DNA of 64,000 nt from Cytophagia bacterium (GTDB lineage: Bacteria; Bacteroidota; Bacteroidia; Cytophagales; Spirosomataceae): contig REAB01000058.1 in assembly GCA_004293645.1 (NCBI GenBank), positions 30,548-94,547 of the forward strand, given 5' to 3'. Both the position numbers and the translations under genes were made by a program. The notes below the pieces were generated by a model. It made no database searches, was not told the origin of the DNA, and saw nothing but the letters and a program-made list of their open reading frames with translations. Shown here piece after piece: positions 15,667 through 22,972 of this stretch; the first letter of the stretch is position 1, and each line of letters starts with the position of its first letter.

Positions 15667-17880
15667 TTAATGGTTCAGCACGCCATTTGGCTCAAATTGT
15701 TGTTGCCAAAAACGCTGATAGGTACCGTTGTGGCGTAGCAGTTCGTGGTGCGTACCTTCCTCAACGAGTTTGCCTTCGTGCAGTACCAAAATGCGGTCGG
15801 CATTTTTGACCGTAGCCAAACGGTGGGCAATCAAAATAACAGTAACACCTTCACTACGAAGCAATTGAATGGTTTTCTGCACGTATTGCTCCGAAATAGA
15901 ATCAAGAGCGGAGGTGGCTTCGTCCAAAATCAATACTTGCGGCTGGCGGTACAACGCCCGCGCAATGGCCAAACGCTGCCGCTGCCCGCCCGACAAATTG
16001 GCCCCGCGTTCGCCCAGCATGGTTTGAAATCCGTTGGGTAGTTTTTCGATAAATTCCGTGATGCCCAACAAATTGCAATAGGCCACCACCTTTTTCATGT
16101 CGGGTTCAAACTCGCCTACCGCAATATTTTCGATGACTGTACCCGCGAACAAATCAATTTGCTGCGGCACTACGCTCACCACTTGGCGCAGGCTGACTTT
16201 GTCCAAATGCTTGATGTCGTAGTCGCCAATGTAGATATTGCCCTCTTTGAGCGGGTACAAATTTTGCAACAACGACAACAGCGTGGACTTGCCGCTGCCA
16301 CTCTCGCCCACTACGGCTGTTATTGTACCTTTGGCAATGGTCAAGCTCAGTTTGTCAAAAACTGTTACCCGCGAGCCATACCGAAACGACACCTCCTTGA
16401 ACCGAATGTCCCCCACCATATCGTGGTTTAATGCTACTTTATTTTCGGTGGCCTCGCGTTCCAAATCCATAATTTCAAACAAGCGGTCGGCGGCAATGAG
16501 TGCATCTTGCAACGTCTTGTTCATGCCAATTAGCCCCGCCGCAGGCCCAGTAAAATAACCAATGAGCGAATAAAAAGAGAGTAACTCGCCTGGCGTAAGT
16601 TGGTTGTCAAGCACAAAACCCGAACCTACCCACAACAAAATGATGGTAAAAACACTCGTAATGAGCCAAGAAGCATTGCCAATATAGAGGCCGCGCGTAC
16701 CCGTATAAAAAATGGTGCGGAGCAAGGCCACAAAGCGGTTTTCGGTTTTGAGGTTGGCATATTCTTCAATGCCAAAACGCTTGATGGTGGCCACATTGTT
16801 GAGCGATTCGACCAACTGCGCCTCCAAATCGGCGCTATTTTCCATGAGTTTGCGCTGATTTTTGCGATTGAACCGATTGGCCACAAAGTAAGTAATGGCA
16901 TAGAGCGGAATAATAGCCAGCATAATCAACGCCAGCTTCCAATCGTAAGTGAACATCAAGCCAAACGAAAACAAGACAATAAATACGTCCACCACCAAGT
17001 TGAGAGCCACGTCGTTGATAAACACCCGAATCTTGACGGCATCGTTTACGCGCGAGATTATTTCGCCTACGCGCATCGTATCGAAGAACGTTTGCGGCAG
17101 TTTGAGCAAATGTTTGTAGTAGCCCAAGATGAGTTGCGCGTCTATTTGCTGCCCCGTTTTGAGCGCAAAAAGCGTTTTGGTAGAACCAATAAACAGTTGC
17201 AAGAAAATAATTGCAATCATGCCCAAACTCATCAAATTGAGCAAGTTACGATTGCCTTCTACCAGTACATTATCAATTATTTTTTGGACATAAATAGACG
17301 TGGCCAACCCTAAAATGGTGTAAACAATAGCTCCAAAAAGCGCCTCCAACATCACCGAGCGGTGCGGGCGCACCAACTGCCAAAACCGCGCTGTTACCGA
17401 TATTTTTTCGTTGGCTTGTTGGAAATCTTCGTTGGGTAGCAACAGCACCAGCACGCCCGTCCAGATTTTCAGAAACTCCTCGTAGGTTTTCTTACTAAAT
17501 TTCCCGTCGGCGGGGTCCATAACGGTAATGTGCTTGTCGGTAACGTCATAGATAACCACGTAATGTAGCAGCCCAACCCCCAGAGGGGGAGTGTCATTGC
17601 TCCCCCTCTGGGGGTTGGGGGGCTGTAAGCTCACATGCGCAATAGCGGGTTTCGGGATTTTGGCGAGACTTTCGGGCGTACCTTTTACGCCTTTGGCCTG
17701 AAAACCAAGTTTATTGGCGGCTTCAATCATTCCCAATACGTTGGTGCCGCGTTTGTCGGTACTGGCATACTGCCTGATGCGCGCAATGGGCATTCTGAGC
17801 TTATAATGCGCCGCCACCGATGCCAAACACGCCGCCCCGCAGTCGGTAATGTCGTGTTGTTTTACTTGGGTTGATTTCAT
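15667..17880 (-). CDS. Peptidase-containing ABC exporter (C39 peptidase, membrane and ATPase domains)
   Basis: 737 aa from ATG at 17880 (a start six codons earlier is possible). The N-terminal C39 cysteine protease has catalytic Cys14 (HDITDCGAACLAS), His106 (GLLHYVVIYD) and Asp122 (VMDPADG). It is followed by six transmembrane helices (about 155-440) and an ABC ATPase with Walker A GESGSGKST (about 523), signature NLSGGQRQRLA and Walker B VLILDEATSALD. Such exporters cut GG-type leaders and translocate the mature peptide. The HlyD, CPBP and two GG-leader genes lie directly upstream. Oddly, residues about 84-104 in the protease domain, between Cys and His, are encoded by a GC-rich palindromic repeat inserted in frame. 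Confidence 0.92.
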   Translation of the reverse strand: MKSTQVKQHDITDCGAACLASVAAHYKLRMPIARIRQYASTDKRGTNVLGMIEAANKLGFQAKGVKGTPESLAKIPKPAIAHVSLQPPNPQRGSNDTPPLGVGLLHYVVIYDVTDKHITVMDPADGKFSKKTYEEFLKIWTGVLVLLLPNEDFQQANEKISVTARFWQLVRPHRSVMLEALFGAIVYTILGLATSIYVQKIIDNVLVEGNRNLLNLMSLGMIAIIFLQLFIGSTKTLFALKTGQQIDAQLILGYYKHLLKLPQTFFDTMRVGEIISRVNDAVKIRVFINDVALNLVVDVFIVLFSFGLMFTYDWKLALIMLAIIPLYAITYFVANRFNRKNQRKLMENSADLEAQLVESLNNVATIKRFGIEEYANLKTENRFVALLRTIFYTGTRGLYIGNASWLITSVFTIILLWVGSGFVLDNQLTPGELLSFYSLIGYFTGPAAGLIGMNKTLQDALIAADRLFEIMDLEREATENKVALNHDMVGDIRFKEVSFRYGSRVTVFDKLSLTIAKGTITAVVGESGSGKSTLLSLLQNLYPLKEGNIYIGDYDIKHLDKVSLRQVVSVVPQQIDLFAGTVIENIAVGEFEPDMKKVVAYCNLLGITEFIEKLPNGFQTMLGERGANLSGGQRQRLAIARALYRQPQVLILDEATSALDSISEQYVQKTIQLLRSEGVTVILIAHRLATVKNADRILVLHEGKLVEEGTHHELLRHNGTYQRFWQQQFEPNGVLNH
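17569..17625. repeat. GC-rich palindromic repeat inside the ABC exporter gene
   Basis: Arms 17569-17591 and 17600-17625 form an almost perfect palindrome built on CCCCCTCTGGGGGTTGGGG. The same core occurs several times at 61-63.3 kb. It is read in frame in the protease domain of the exporter and adds about 20 Pro/Gly-rich residues. Confidence 0.85.
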
Positions 17881-17949
17881 AAATTGCTGTGATAACACAT
17901 TTCTCTTTTATCACGTTGACATTTTTTGTCACGTTTACATTTTTTGTCA

Positions 17950-18004
17950 CCCTGACGAAGGAAGGGTCTAAACCAATTTGGACAAGACCCTTCCTTCGTC
18001 AGGG
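17950..18004. repeat. 20-bp perfect inverted repeat between exporter and HlyD genes
   Basis: CCCTGACGAAGGAAGGGTCT at 17950-17969 pairs exactly with 17985-18004 across a 15-base loop. It lies between the HlyD stop and the ABC start, where it could attenuate the downstream gene or stabilise the upstream message. It is preceded by three short direct repeats of the form CACGTT(T)GACATTTTTTGT. Confidence 0.8.
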
Positions 18005-18014
18005 GGAAATGTTC

Positions 18015-19193
18015 TTATCGTCGAGGTGTGAGGCTATTCGGGTTGAGCCAATCATCTACTTTATCAAACACCAACTGCGCCAGCGTGCGGCGCGTTACCA
18101 CAAACCGCGCTTGGAGGCTCATGCCCTTTTGCAGGCGGGCTTCGTAGCCATTTTTGAGGCGCAACGACGGCGTTTCTAAACGGCACTTCACCTTAAAAAC
18201 AGGTTGCTCGTTCATGACCGTAAAATCTTTGGCAATCTCCTGCACCACACCCCGCGCCAGCCCCCACTCGCGGTAGTTGAGGGCATCTACTTGCAACAGT
18301 ACTTGCTGTTTGACTTTGAGCAAACCCATGTCGGCAGGGCGCACGTAGCACTCTACCAGCAATGCGGAGTCGGGCGAGAGTACGCCCAATGCCTCGCCCG
18401 CTTGCACAAAACTTCCCTCGTACTTGCCCGCCCACTGCTGCACCGTACCAGCCACCGTAGCACGGAGCATGTAGAGGTCGCGTTCTTTGATGAGTTGGGC
18501 TTCTTCGGCACGGAGCTGCGTGAGCGAGAGGCGGTGCGAACTCAAATCGGCTTCCCATTGGCTTACTTGCCGCTCTATAAGTAGGCGGTATTCTTCGTGA
18601 AGTTGGTCGTATTCGGCTTGTTTGGCATCAAACTCGCGGGTGGCTATTGCCTTTTCTTGGTGCAGATACGTATCGGCTTTGAGTTCTTTTTCTACTTTGT
18701 TGCGCCGCACTTCGTTTTCTTGCAGTTGGGCTTGTAGTTGATTGTACTGCTGTGCGTAGAGCGAGGTACGGAAAGCTTTTTTGCCCAGTACCTCCGAAAT
18801 ATCTTGGTTGGGATTGACCAAAAAACCCAAATCGGTGGTAAACTGCCCGCGCTCGGCCTGCTGAAAGCGGTTGAGGCGGATTTTTTCTTGCAGCACATCG
18901 GGCGCAAGGGTGAGGAGCGTATCGCCCACGCGCACGGCTTGGTTCTCGCGCACACCTACGCGCAGCACGCGCCCGCTCACCAGTGGGCGTATCTCGGTGC
19001 GCTCGGCTACCGACCGCAGCACCCCACCCGCCCCAAAAGACACATCAATATAGACAAAAAAGGCGGACACCGCCGCCGCTACCACCGCCCCCAGCACCAG
19101 CCCATACAGCACCAACGACCGCGCTTTTACCTCTGGTAAATACAGGTGCGTGGTGTTATTTAAGAAGGTATCGGGGAGGAGCTGTTGCGGCAT
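18015..19193 (-). CDS. HlyD-family membrane fusion protein of the peptide exporter
   Basis: 392 aa. A short cytosolic tail and one transmembrane helix (SLVLYGLVLGAVVAAAVSAFFVYI, in two parts around residues 26-48) are followed by a biotinyl-lipoyl half (RPLVSGRVLRVGVRENQAVR), a long coiled-coil hairpin (about 110-235, rich in Gln, Glu and Lys), the second lipoyl half (MLRATVAGTVQQWAGKYEGS) and a beta-barrel domain. It would link the inner membrane ABC exporter to an outer membrane channel, giving a type I-like path; no TolC-type gene is in the window. It lies on the same strand as the exporter. Confidence 0.85.
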   Translation of the reverse strand: MPQQLLPDTFLNNTTHLYLPEVKARSLVLYGLVLGAVVAAAVSAFFVYIDVSFGAGGVLRSVAERTEIRPLVSGRVLRVGVRENQAVRVGDTLLTLAPDVLQEKIRLNRFQQAERGQFTTDLGFLVNPNQDISEVLGKKAFRTSLYAQQYNQLQAQLQENEVRRNKVEKELKADTYLHQEKAIATREFDAKQAEYDQLHEEYRLLIERQVSQWEADLSSHRLSLTQLRAEEAQLIKERDLYMLRATVAGTVQQWAGKYEGSFVQAGEALGVLSPDSALLVECYVRPADMGLLKVKQQVLLQVDALNYREWGLARGVVQEIAKDFTVMNEQPVFKVKCRLETPSLRLKNGYEARLQKGMSLQARFVVTRRTLAQLVFDKVDDWLNPNSLTPRR

Positions 19194-19237
19194 GAGAGTT
19201 TTAGTTTTTTTAGCGGCTATGCGCCCCAGTTACAGAC

Positions 19238-19284
19238 GTTTGCGTCAAGTGTTCGCGTTGCAAACGTAAACACTTGACGCAAAC
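19238..19284. repeat. 16-bp inverted repeat between HlyD and CPBP genes
   Basis: GTTTGCGTCAAGTGTT at 19238-19253 pairs exactly with 19269-19284. It lies in the 134-base gap upstream of the HlyD start and could reduce read-through from the peptide/CPBP genes into the export genes. Confidence 0.65.
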
Positions 19285-19327
19285 TTTTAAGGGACGTTCG
19301 AGGCTATACGCCCTACGAGAAAGCGGA

Positions 19328-20014
19328 TTAAAAAAAATAAGCCGCCGTAAAACTGGTCAGATTTCCCAGTGAATGAATGCACAAAGCATACGAAAACCCG
19401 CGAATTACTCTCAAATACCCAAAAAATACTCCTCCAAATAACTGTGTTATAATATATGGAACATACAAATACCAATTGTGTATTGCTAAGTCGTAATTGC
19501 TCAGGTGCAATAAGGAAAAAACAAAAGCACTCAGATATATTAGGGAATTGTTACTCATGGTTGTGTTTAGGGGAATGACATATTTTACCCTATTAAATAT
19601 TTTGTACAAAAGACAAAATATTACTAGGTTAGAAAAAATATAAAGCCAATAACTGTGAAAATGGAATGCCCAGACAAAGACCAATGCTGTAAATGCACTC
19701 AAACTAATTACAACTTTTGTTCTACAATAACACAACCAATACCTAAATGAAAACTCTTCGACAATAGGTGACCAGATAATCATGCCAAAAAAAGCCCAAA
19801 AAAAACCGCTGTTCTCTATGACTTTCTCTGATGTAGGAATCGGCTTAGGGGTATCTATTTTGAACATACTTATCAATTCCAAGATAAACTCCCCCAAAAA
19901 AAACGCCATAGATGACCCAACTAAAAATAAGAAGTAAAGTTGCATCATAGAAGCAGACTTTAATAGTCTGATTGAAATGGGTAGTTTCATATATTTATTT
20001 TGTATTTCTTCCAT
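19328..20014 (-). CDS. CPBP-family intramembrane protease (possible immunity or processing protein)
   Basis: 228 aa with about seven hydrophobic segments. The CPBP (Abi) motif EExxxR is present as VEEFSFRYW (Glu86, Glu87, Arg91), and His residues follow in WAFHFHSYW and SLLHLSNYD. The family includes CAAX-prenyl-protease-like glutamic proteases, and many members sit in bacteriocin loci where they are reported to give self-immunity. The position here, between two GG-leader peptide genes and the HlyD/ABC genes on the same strand, fits that role. The gene is AT-richer than the flanking exporter genes, as are the peptide genes. Confidence 0.8.
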   Translation of the reverse strand: MEEIQNKYMKLPISIRLLKSASMMQLYFLFLVGSSMAFFLGEFILELISMFKIDTPKPIPTSEKVIENSGFFWAFFGMIIWSPIVEEFSFRYWLCYCRTKVVISLSAFTALVFVWAFHFHSYWLYIFSNLVIFCLLYKIFNRVKYVIPLNTTMSNNSLIYLSAFVFSLLHLSNYDLAIHNWYLYVPYIITQLFGGVFFGYLRVIRGFSYALCIHSLGNLTSFTAAYFF

Positions 20015-20060
20015 GTTTCCCTAAATTTTCAAGAAAACATGAAAGAAATACAAAAAGGGT

Positions 20061-20255
20061 TTAACGGCTTGTCTTAGGAGATGTACCATTAAGATGGTTA
20101 GATATGCATTTAAAGGCACAAAGTACTCCCCCTATTGCGGTACCAATGCAACCTCCTACAAATTCAATAACATCACTACCCCAGCCCCCACCTTCAACTG
20201 AGAGCAACTCTTCTGATGTCAACTCCTCTGTTCCAAAAGTCTGTTCCAATTTCAT
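20061..20255 (-). CDS. GG-leader small peptide, bacteriocin-like precursor 1
   Basis: 64 aa. The leader MKLEQTFGTEELTSEELLSV ends in EGGG, with the Glu/Leu spacing (ELTSEELLSVEGG) seen in double-glycine leaders cut by C39 proteases. The core, about 40 residues, is hydrophobic and small-residue rich with GxxxG-type spacing (FVGGCIGTAIGG) and three Cys (36, 46, 50), then a polar tail. This resembles class II bacteriocins that act on membranes. I recognise no named family. It lies 46 bases before the CPBP gene and 30 bases after precursor 2. Confidence 0.75.
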   Translation of the reverse strand: MKLEQTFGTEELTSEELLSVEGGGWGSDVIEFVGGCIGTAIGGVLCAFKCISNHLNGTSPKTSR

Positions 20256-20285
20256 GTTCTTAAAAATTTTGGTTGATATAAATGT

Positions 20286-20489
20286 TTAACAAGCGCAATT
20301 TTTCCACATCACGTCAATTTGATTGTTGATACTCTTGAAAAATAGTCCACAACCATATGCAAGGGCAGCTCCAACTTGCTTAGCTCCTGCACTATTAGAA
20401 GAATGGTAACCATACCCTCCATTAACCTCTTGTTTCACTTGACGGTGAAGTTCACAAACGCCATAATTTTCCAATTCTAATGCTTTCAT
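20286..20489 (-). CDS. GG-leader small peptide, bacteriocin-like precursor 2
   Basis: 67 aa. A leader of about 25 residues ends in QEVNGG (Gly24-Gly25). The predicted core starts YGYHSSNSAGAKQVGAAL and ends WKNCAC, with small-residue packing (AGAKQVGAALAYGCG) and three Cys. The leader is less typical than that of precursor 1 (it contains a Cys and GVCELHRQVKQEVNGG), but size, position and export neighbours support it. The two peptides are different in sequence and could work as a pair. It is the first gene after the promoter at 20570-20601. Confidence 0.72.
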   Translation of the reverse strand: MKALELENYGVCELHRQVKQEVNGGYGYHSSNSAGAKQVGAALAYGCGLFFKSINNQIDVMWKNCAC

Positions 20490-20569
20490 TTTGATTTGAA
20501 TTTAAAGGTTAGAAAAATAGTTTCCCAACGTAGCTACAGCCTCTGCAGTGGTGTGCCGTTTGGTTGATA

Positions 20570-20601
20570 CAAATGTAGAATAGCAACCATACTCACACAA
20601 A
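20570..20601 (-). promoter_or_regulatory. Promoter of the peptide-export operon
   Basis: Read on the minus strand, TTTG (20598-20601) lies 20 bases before TACATTTG (20570-20577), a very good match to the Bacteroidota pattern TTTG-N19/20-TAnnTTTG. It points to the precursor 2 gene, giving a leader of roughly 75 bases. Confidence 0.7.
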
Positions 20602-20725
20602 TTTAGGTAGTTTTATTTTAGCACTTTCATGACTATCTTAAAGCGTATAGCCTGTCAAAGGCAACATTTATTGTACTTTTACAAAAAAATATGCGTCTTT
20701 TGGTAGAAAATTGACGTTGTATTTG

Positions 20726-20733
20726 TACTTTGG
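20726..20733 (+). promoter_or_regulatory. Candidate -7 box of the XRE regulator gene
   Basis: TACTTTGG at 20726-20733 fits TAnnTTTG closely (one base short in the T run) and lies 23 bases before the XRE start. The gene is divergent from the peptide operon. Confidence 0.4.
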
Positions 20734-20756
20734 CGGGGTGTTAAAATATTTAATCT

Positions 20757-21137
20757 ATGCAATCGGTAGGAACAAAAATTCGTAAACTGCGCGAACTTCA
20801 AGATTTGACGCAAGAAAGCGTGGCCGCGCAATTGGGAATGTCGCAGACCAATTACGGCAAAATAGAACGTGGAGAAACCGACATTACTTACTCCAACCTC
20901 AAAAAAATAGCCCAGTGCCTCAACCTTGATGTGGTGTCGCTGTTGAGTTTTGACAGCGGTATGGTCATTCATACAGTTTCTGAAAATCAAAAAGGTGGCC
21001 AAGCAAACGGTTTTGTAATCAACCACGGTCTGAATGACAAAGAGCGTGAATTATATGAGCGTAAAGTTCAACTCATGCAACAAGAAATAGAATTTTTGAG
21101 AAGTTTGGTAAAACAACACACCAACAAACCAGAATAG
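20757..21137 (+). CDS. XRE-family helix-turn-helix regulator
   Basis: 126 aa. The N-terminal helix-turn-helix is complete (KIRKLRELQDLTQESVAAQL, GMSQTNYGKIERGETDITY), followed by a short linker and a C-terminal helix with heptad character (NDKERELYERKVQLMQQEIE) that may drive dimerisation. It is transcribed away from the peptide operon across a 267-base gap holding both promoters, so it is a natural candidate regulator of that operon. Its C-terminal half is duplicated at 15292-15506. A hairpin follows its stop. Confidence 0.85.
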   Translation: MQSVGTKIRKLRELQDLTQESVAAQLGMSQTNYGKIERGETDITYSNLKKIAQCLNLDVVSLLSFDSGMVIHTVSENQKGGQANGFVINHGLNDKERELYERKVQLMQQEIEFLRSLVKQHTNKPE

Positions 21138-21246
21138 CCCAACGCAAATGCTTGGCCTGGGCGTTGGGTGTAACAAAAACTACAACCCTTTCACGTCGTC
21201 TTTCTTCACGCGCTTTTCCAAGTGTTTTACTACGGGTTCGTAAATA
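20918..21246. repeat. Right copy of the direct repeat bounding the peptide-export module
   Basis: Matches 15292-15609 in the same orientation. This copy is embedded in intact genes (the XRE gene and the 3' end of the DUF4296 gene), so it is the parental one. Confidence 0.85.
21137..21168. terminator. Hairpin between the convergent XRE and DUF4296 genes
   Basis: GCCCAACGC (21137-21145) pairs with GCGTTGGG (21161-21168) right at the XRE stop. No strong U-tract follows on the plus strand. The hairpin is preserved in the left repeat copy. Confidence 0.5.
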
Positions 21247-21551
21247 CGTTGCAGAAGTTCGGGGTTGGTGGCGTAAAATTTATAGCTTCGGTTGAAGGCG
21301 GCGGTATCAACTTGTAGCTTTTTAAACATCGCTCTTTTGAGCCGCTCCGTAACGAGCGTCGTCGAGTCAATCGAAACCAGCGACAACCTGCTCACCCGTG
21401 CTTCGATGAGGTGAATTTCAACCATTATTTGGCTCATTTTTTGCTCCGAAAGCGTTCCTTCGGGTACTTTTTCTTCTTGCGTACAGGCCGTTAGAAATAA
21501 AAAATGGACAGCAAATAATGAATAATGAACGAATGATGGCTTTTTTTTCAT
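21180..21551 (-). CDS. DUF4296 lipoprotein
   Basis: 123 aa. The lipobox FLTAC puts the lipidated Cys at residue 23, and the mature part holds the family features (KMSQIMVEIHLIEARVSRL, FNRSYKFYATNPELLQRIYE). The role of DUF4296 is unknown; members are small envelope lipoproteins of Bacteroidota. The signal-peptide region is encoded by DNA that looks like the simple extragenic repeat built on ATTCATTATT, so the leader may have been replaced by repeat DNA. The 3' end is part of the duplicated segment. Confidence 0.8.
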   Translation of the reverse strand: MKKKPSFVHYSLFAVHFLFLTACTQEEKVPEGTLSEQKMSQIMVEIHLIEARVSRLSLVSIDSTTLVTERLKRAMFKKLQVDTAAFNRSYKFYATNPELLQRIYEPVVKHLEKRVKKDDVKGL

Positions 21552-21614
21552 GGTTTTGCCTAAATTTGGTCATGGTTGGTGGTAGTTTGTGGCCACCGTT
21601 TTACAAAAATACGC

Positions 21615-22484
21615 ATGATTGAGCAATTTGTTGCCAAACTTCGCAAGTACGAAATCCAGATTCGCAGAGCTGTCAATACCAATATGCGTGGCAACTACCG
21701 CTCTATTTTCAAGGGTTCGGGCTTGGAGTTTACCGATTTACGCGAGTACCAATACGGCGACGACGTGCGCACCATTGACTGGAACGTGTCGGCCAAAGGA
21801 CACGGTACGTTCGTCAAAATATTTCGGGAAGAAAAAGAACAAACCGTTTTTTTTGTGGTGGACGTGAGCGGCTCACAGCAAGTGGGCGATGCCACCCGCG
21901 CCAAAATCGACACCGCCAAAGAAATATGCGGCGTGTTGGCGTTGTCGGCCATTGGCGAGGCCAGCCACGTGGGGCTGCTGTGTTTTTCGGACCAAAAAGA
22001 AAAGTACATTCGCCCCGACAGCGGCATGAAACACGGCTACAAAGTACTGACCGAACTCTATCGCCTCAAAGTGCAGTCGCTCAAAACCAATTTGGCAGAC
22101 GCTATTTTGCTGACTCTCAACATTTTGAAGCGGCGTAGCGTGGTTATTTTTATTTCCGATTTTATAGACCAGGGCTACCAACACAACCTCAAAGCCCTGG
22201 CTCGCAAGCATGATTTGGTGCTGATTCACCTCTTAGACCAGCGCGAAACCCAGCTACCGCGCCTCGGCATTATTCCCATGCTTGACCCCGAAACCCGCCG
22301 TACCACTTGGGTCAATACGTCGTCGGCGTTGTTTCGCAAAAAACTGCGGGAGTCGTTTAAGGAGCGCAGCCAAGAGTTGGGGCAATTTGCCAATCAGTTT
22401 GATGCCAATTATTTGGCCATTGATGCCAAAGAAGACTACGTACCGATGCTTATTAAGTTGTTCAAAATTAGAAAAAAACAGTAA
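21615..22484 (+). CDS. DUF58 domain protein (MoxR-associated, VWA-like)
   Basis: 289 aa from the ATG at 21615 (MIEQFVAKLRKYEIQIRR); the longer frame from 21576 adds a tail without family similarity. The DUF58 core is clear: GSGLEFTDLREYQYGDDVRT, IDWNVSAKGHGTFVKIF and a VWA-like strand VFFVVDVSGSQ with a MIDAS-type DxSxS, then VVIFISDFID. Such proteins usually work with MoxR AAA ATPases in envelope-related chaperone systems; no moxR is in the window. Following genes on the same strand are RidA and a membrane protein. Confidence 0.85.
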   Translation: MIEQFVAKLRKYEIQIRRAVNTNMRGNYRSIFKGSGLEFTDLREYQYGDDVRTIDWNVSAKGHGTFVKIFREEKEQTVFFVVDVSGSQQVGDATRAKIDTAKEICGVLALSAIGEASHVGLLCFSDQKEKYIRPDSGMKHGYKVLTELYRLKVQSLKTNLADAILLTLNILKRRSVVIFISDFIDQGYQHNLKALARKHDLVLIHLLDQRETQLPRLGIIPMLDPETRRTTWVNTSSALFRKKLRESFKERSQELGQFANQFDANYLAIDAKEDYVPMLIKLFKIRKKQ

Positions 22485-22546
22485 TAGTCCCCAGTCAATA
22501 GTCCACAGTTTATAGTCTGAAGTCAGTGGTCCGTCGTCTGTGGACT

Positions 22547-22966
22547 ATGGACAATAATTTAACTTTCAAATCCTCAAATTTATTCACTTTGCAATTTATT
22601 GAAACCTCCGCCGCACCGCTTCCTGCGGGGCATTATTCGCAAGCCGTGGTGCATCAGGGCCTCGTTTATGTGTCGGGAATTTTGCCCATTACGCCCGACG
22701 GCACCAAGCTCACCGATGCCAACATCGAACTCCAAACGTTGCAGGTTTTACAAAACTTAGAGGCGATTTTGGAGGCCGCAGGAGCCAGCAAAGAAACCGT
22801 TTTGAAAACCACCGTTTACGTGAGCGACATGGAAGATTGGCCCAAAATCAACCCCATTTACGCCGCCTTTTTTGAAAACCACCGCCCCGCCCGCGCCATT
22901 GTGCCAGTGGGTATATTGCACTACGGACTCAATATTGAACTGGAAGCCGTTGCGGCGGTGGTTTAA
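22547..22966 (+). CDS. RidA-family enamine/imine deaminase
   Basis: 139 aa from ATG at 22547; the frame opens upstream in a GTCCACAG-type repeat and earlier starts are unlikely. Family residues are visible: APLPAGHYSQAVVHQGLVYV, SGILPITPDG, TVYVSDMEDWPKIN with the Arg-containing RPARAIVPVG, and a C-terminal ELEAVAAV with Glu. RidA proteins are trimers that hydrolyse reactive 2-aminoacrylate and related imines in the cytosol. It is six bases ahead of the next gene. Confidence 0.85.
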   Translation: MDNNLTFKSSNLFTLQFIETSAAPLPAGHYSQAVVHQGLVYVSGILPITPDGTKLTDANIELQTLQVLQNLEAILEAAGASKETVLKTTVYVSDMEDWPKINPIYAAFFENHRPARAIVPVGILHYGLNIELEAVAAVV

Positions 22967-22972
22967 AAACCC

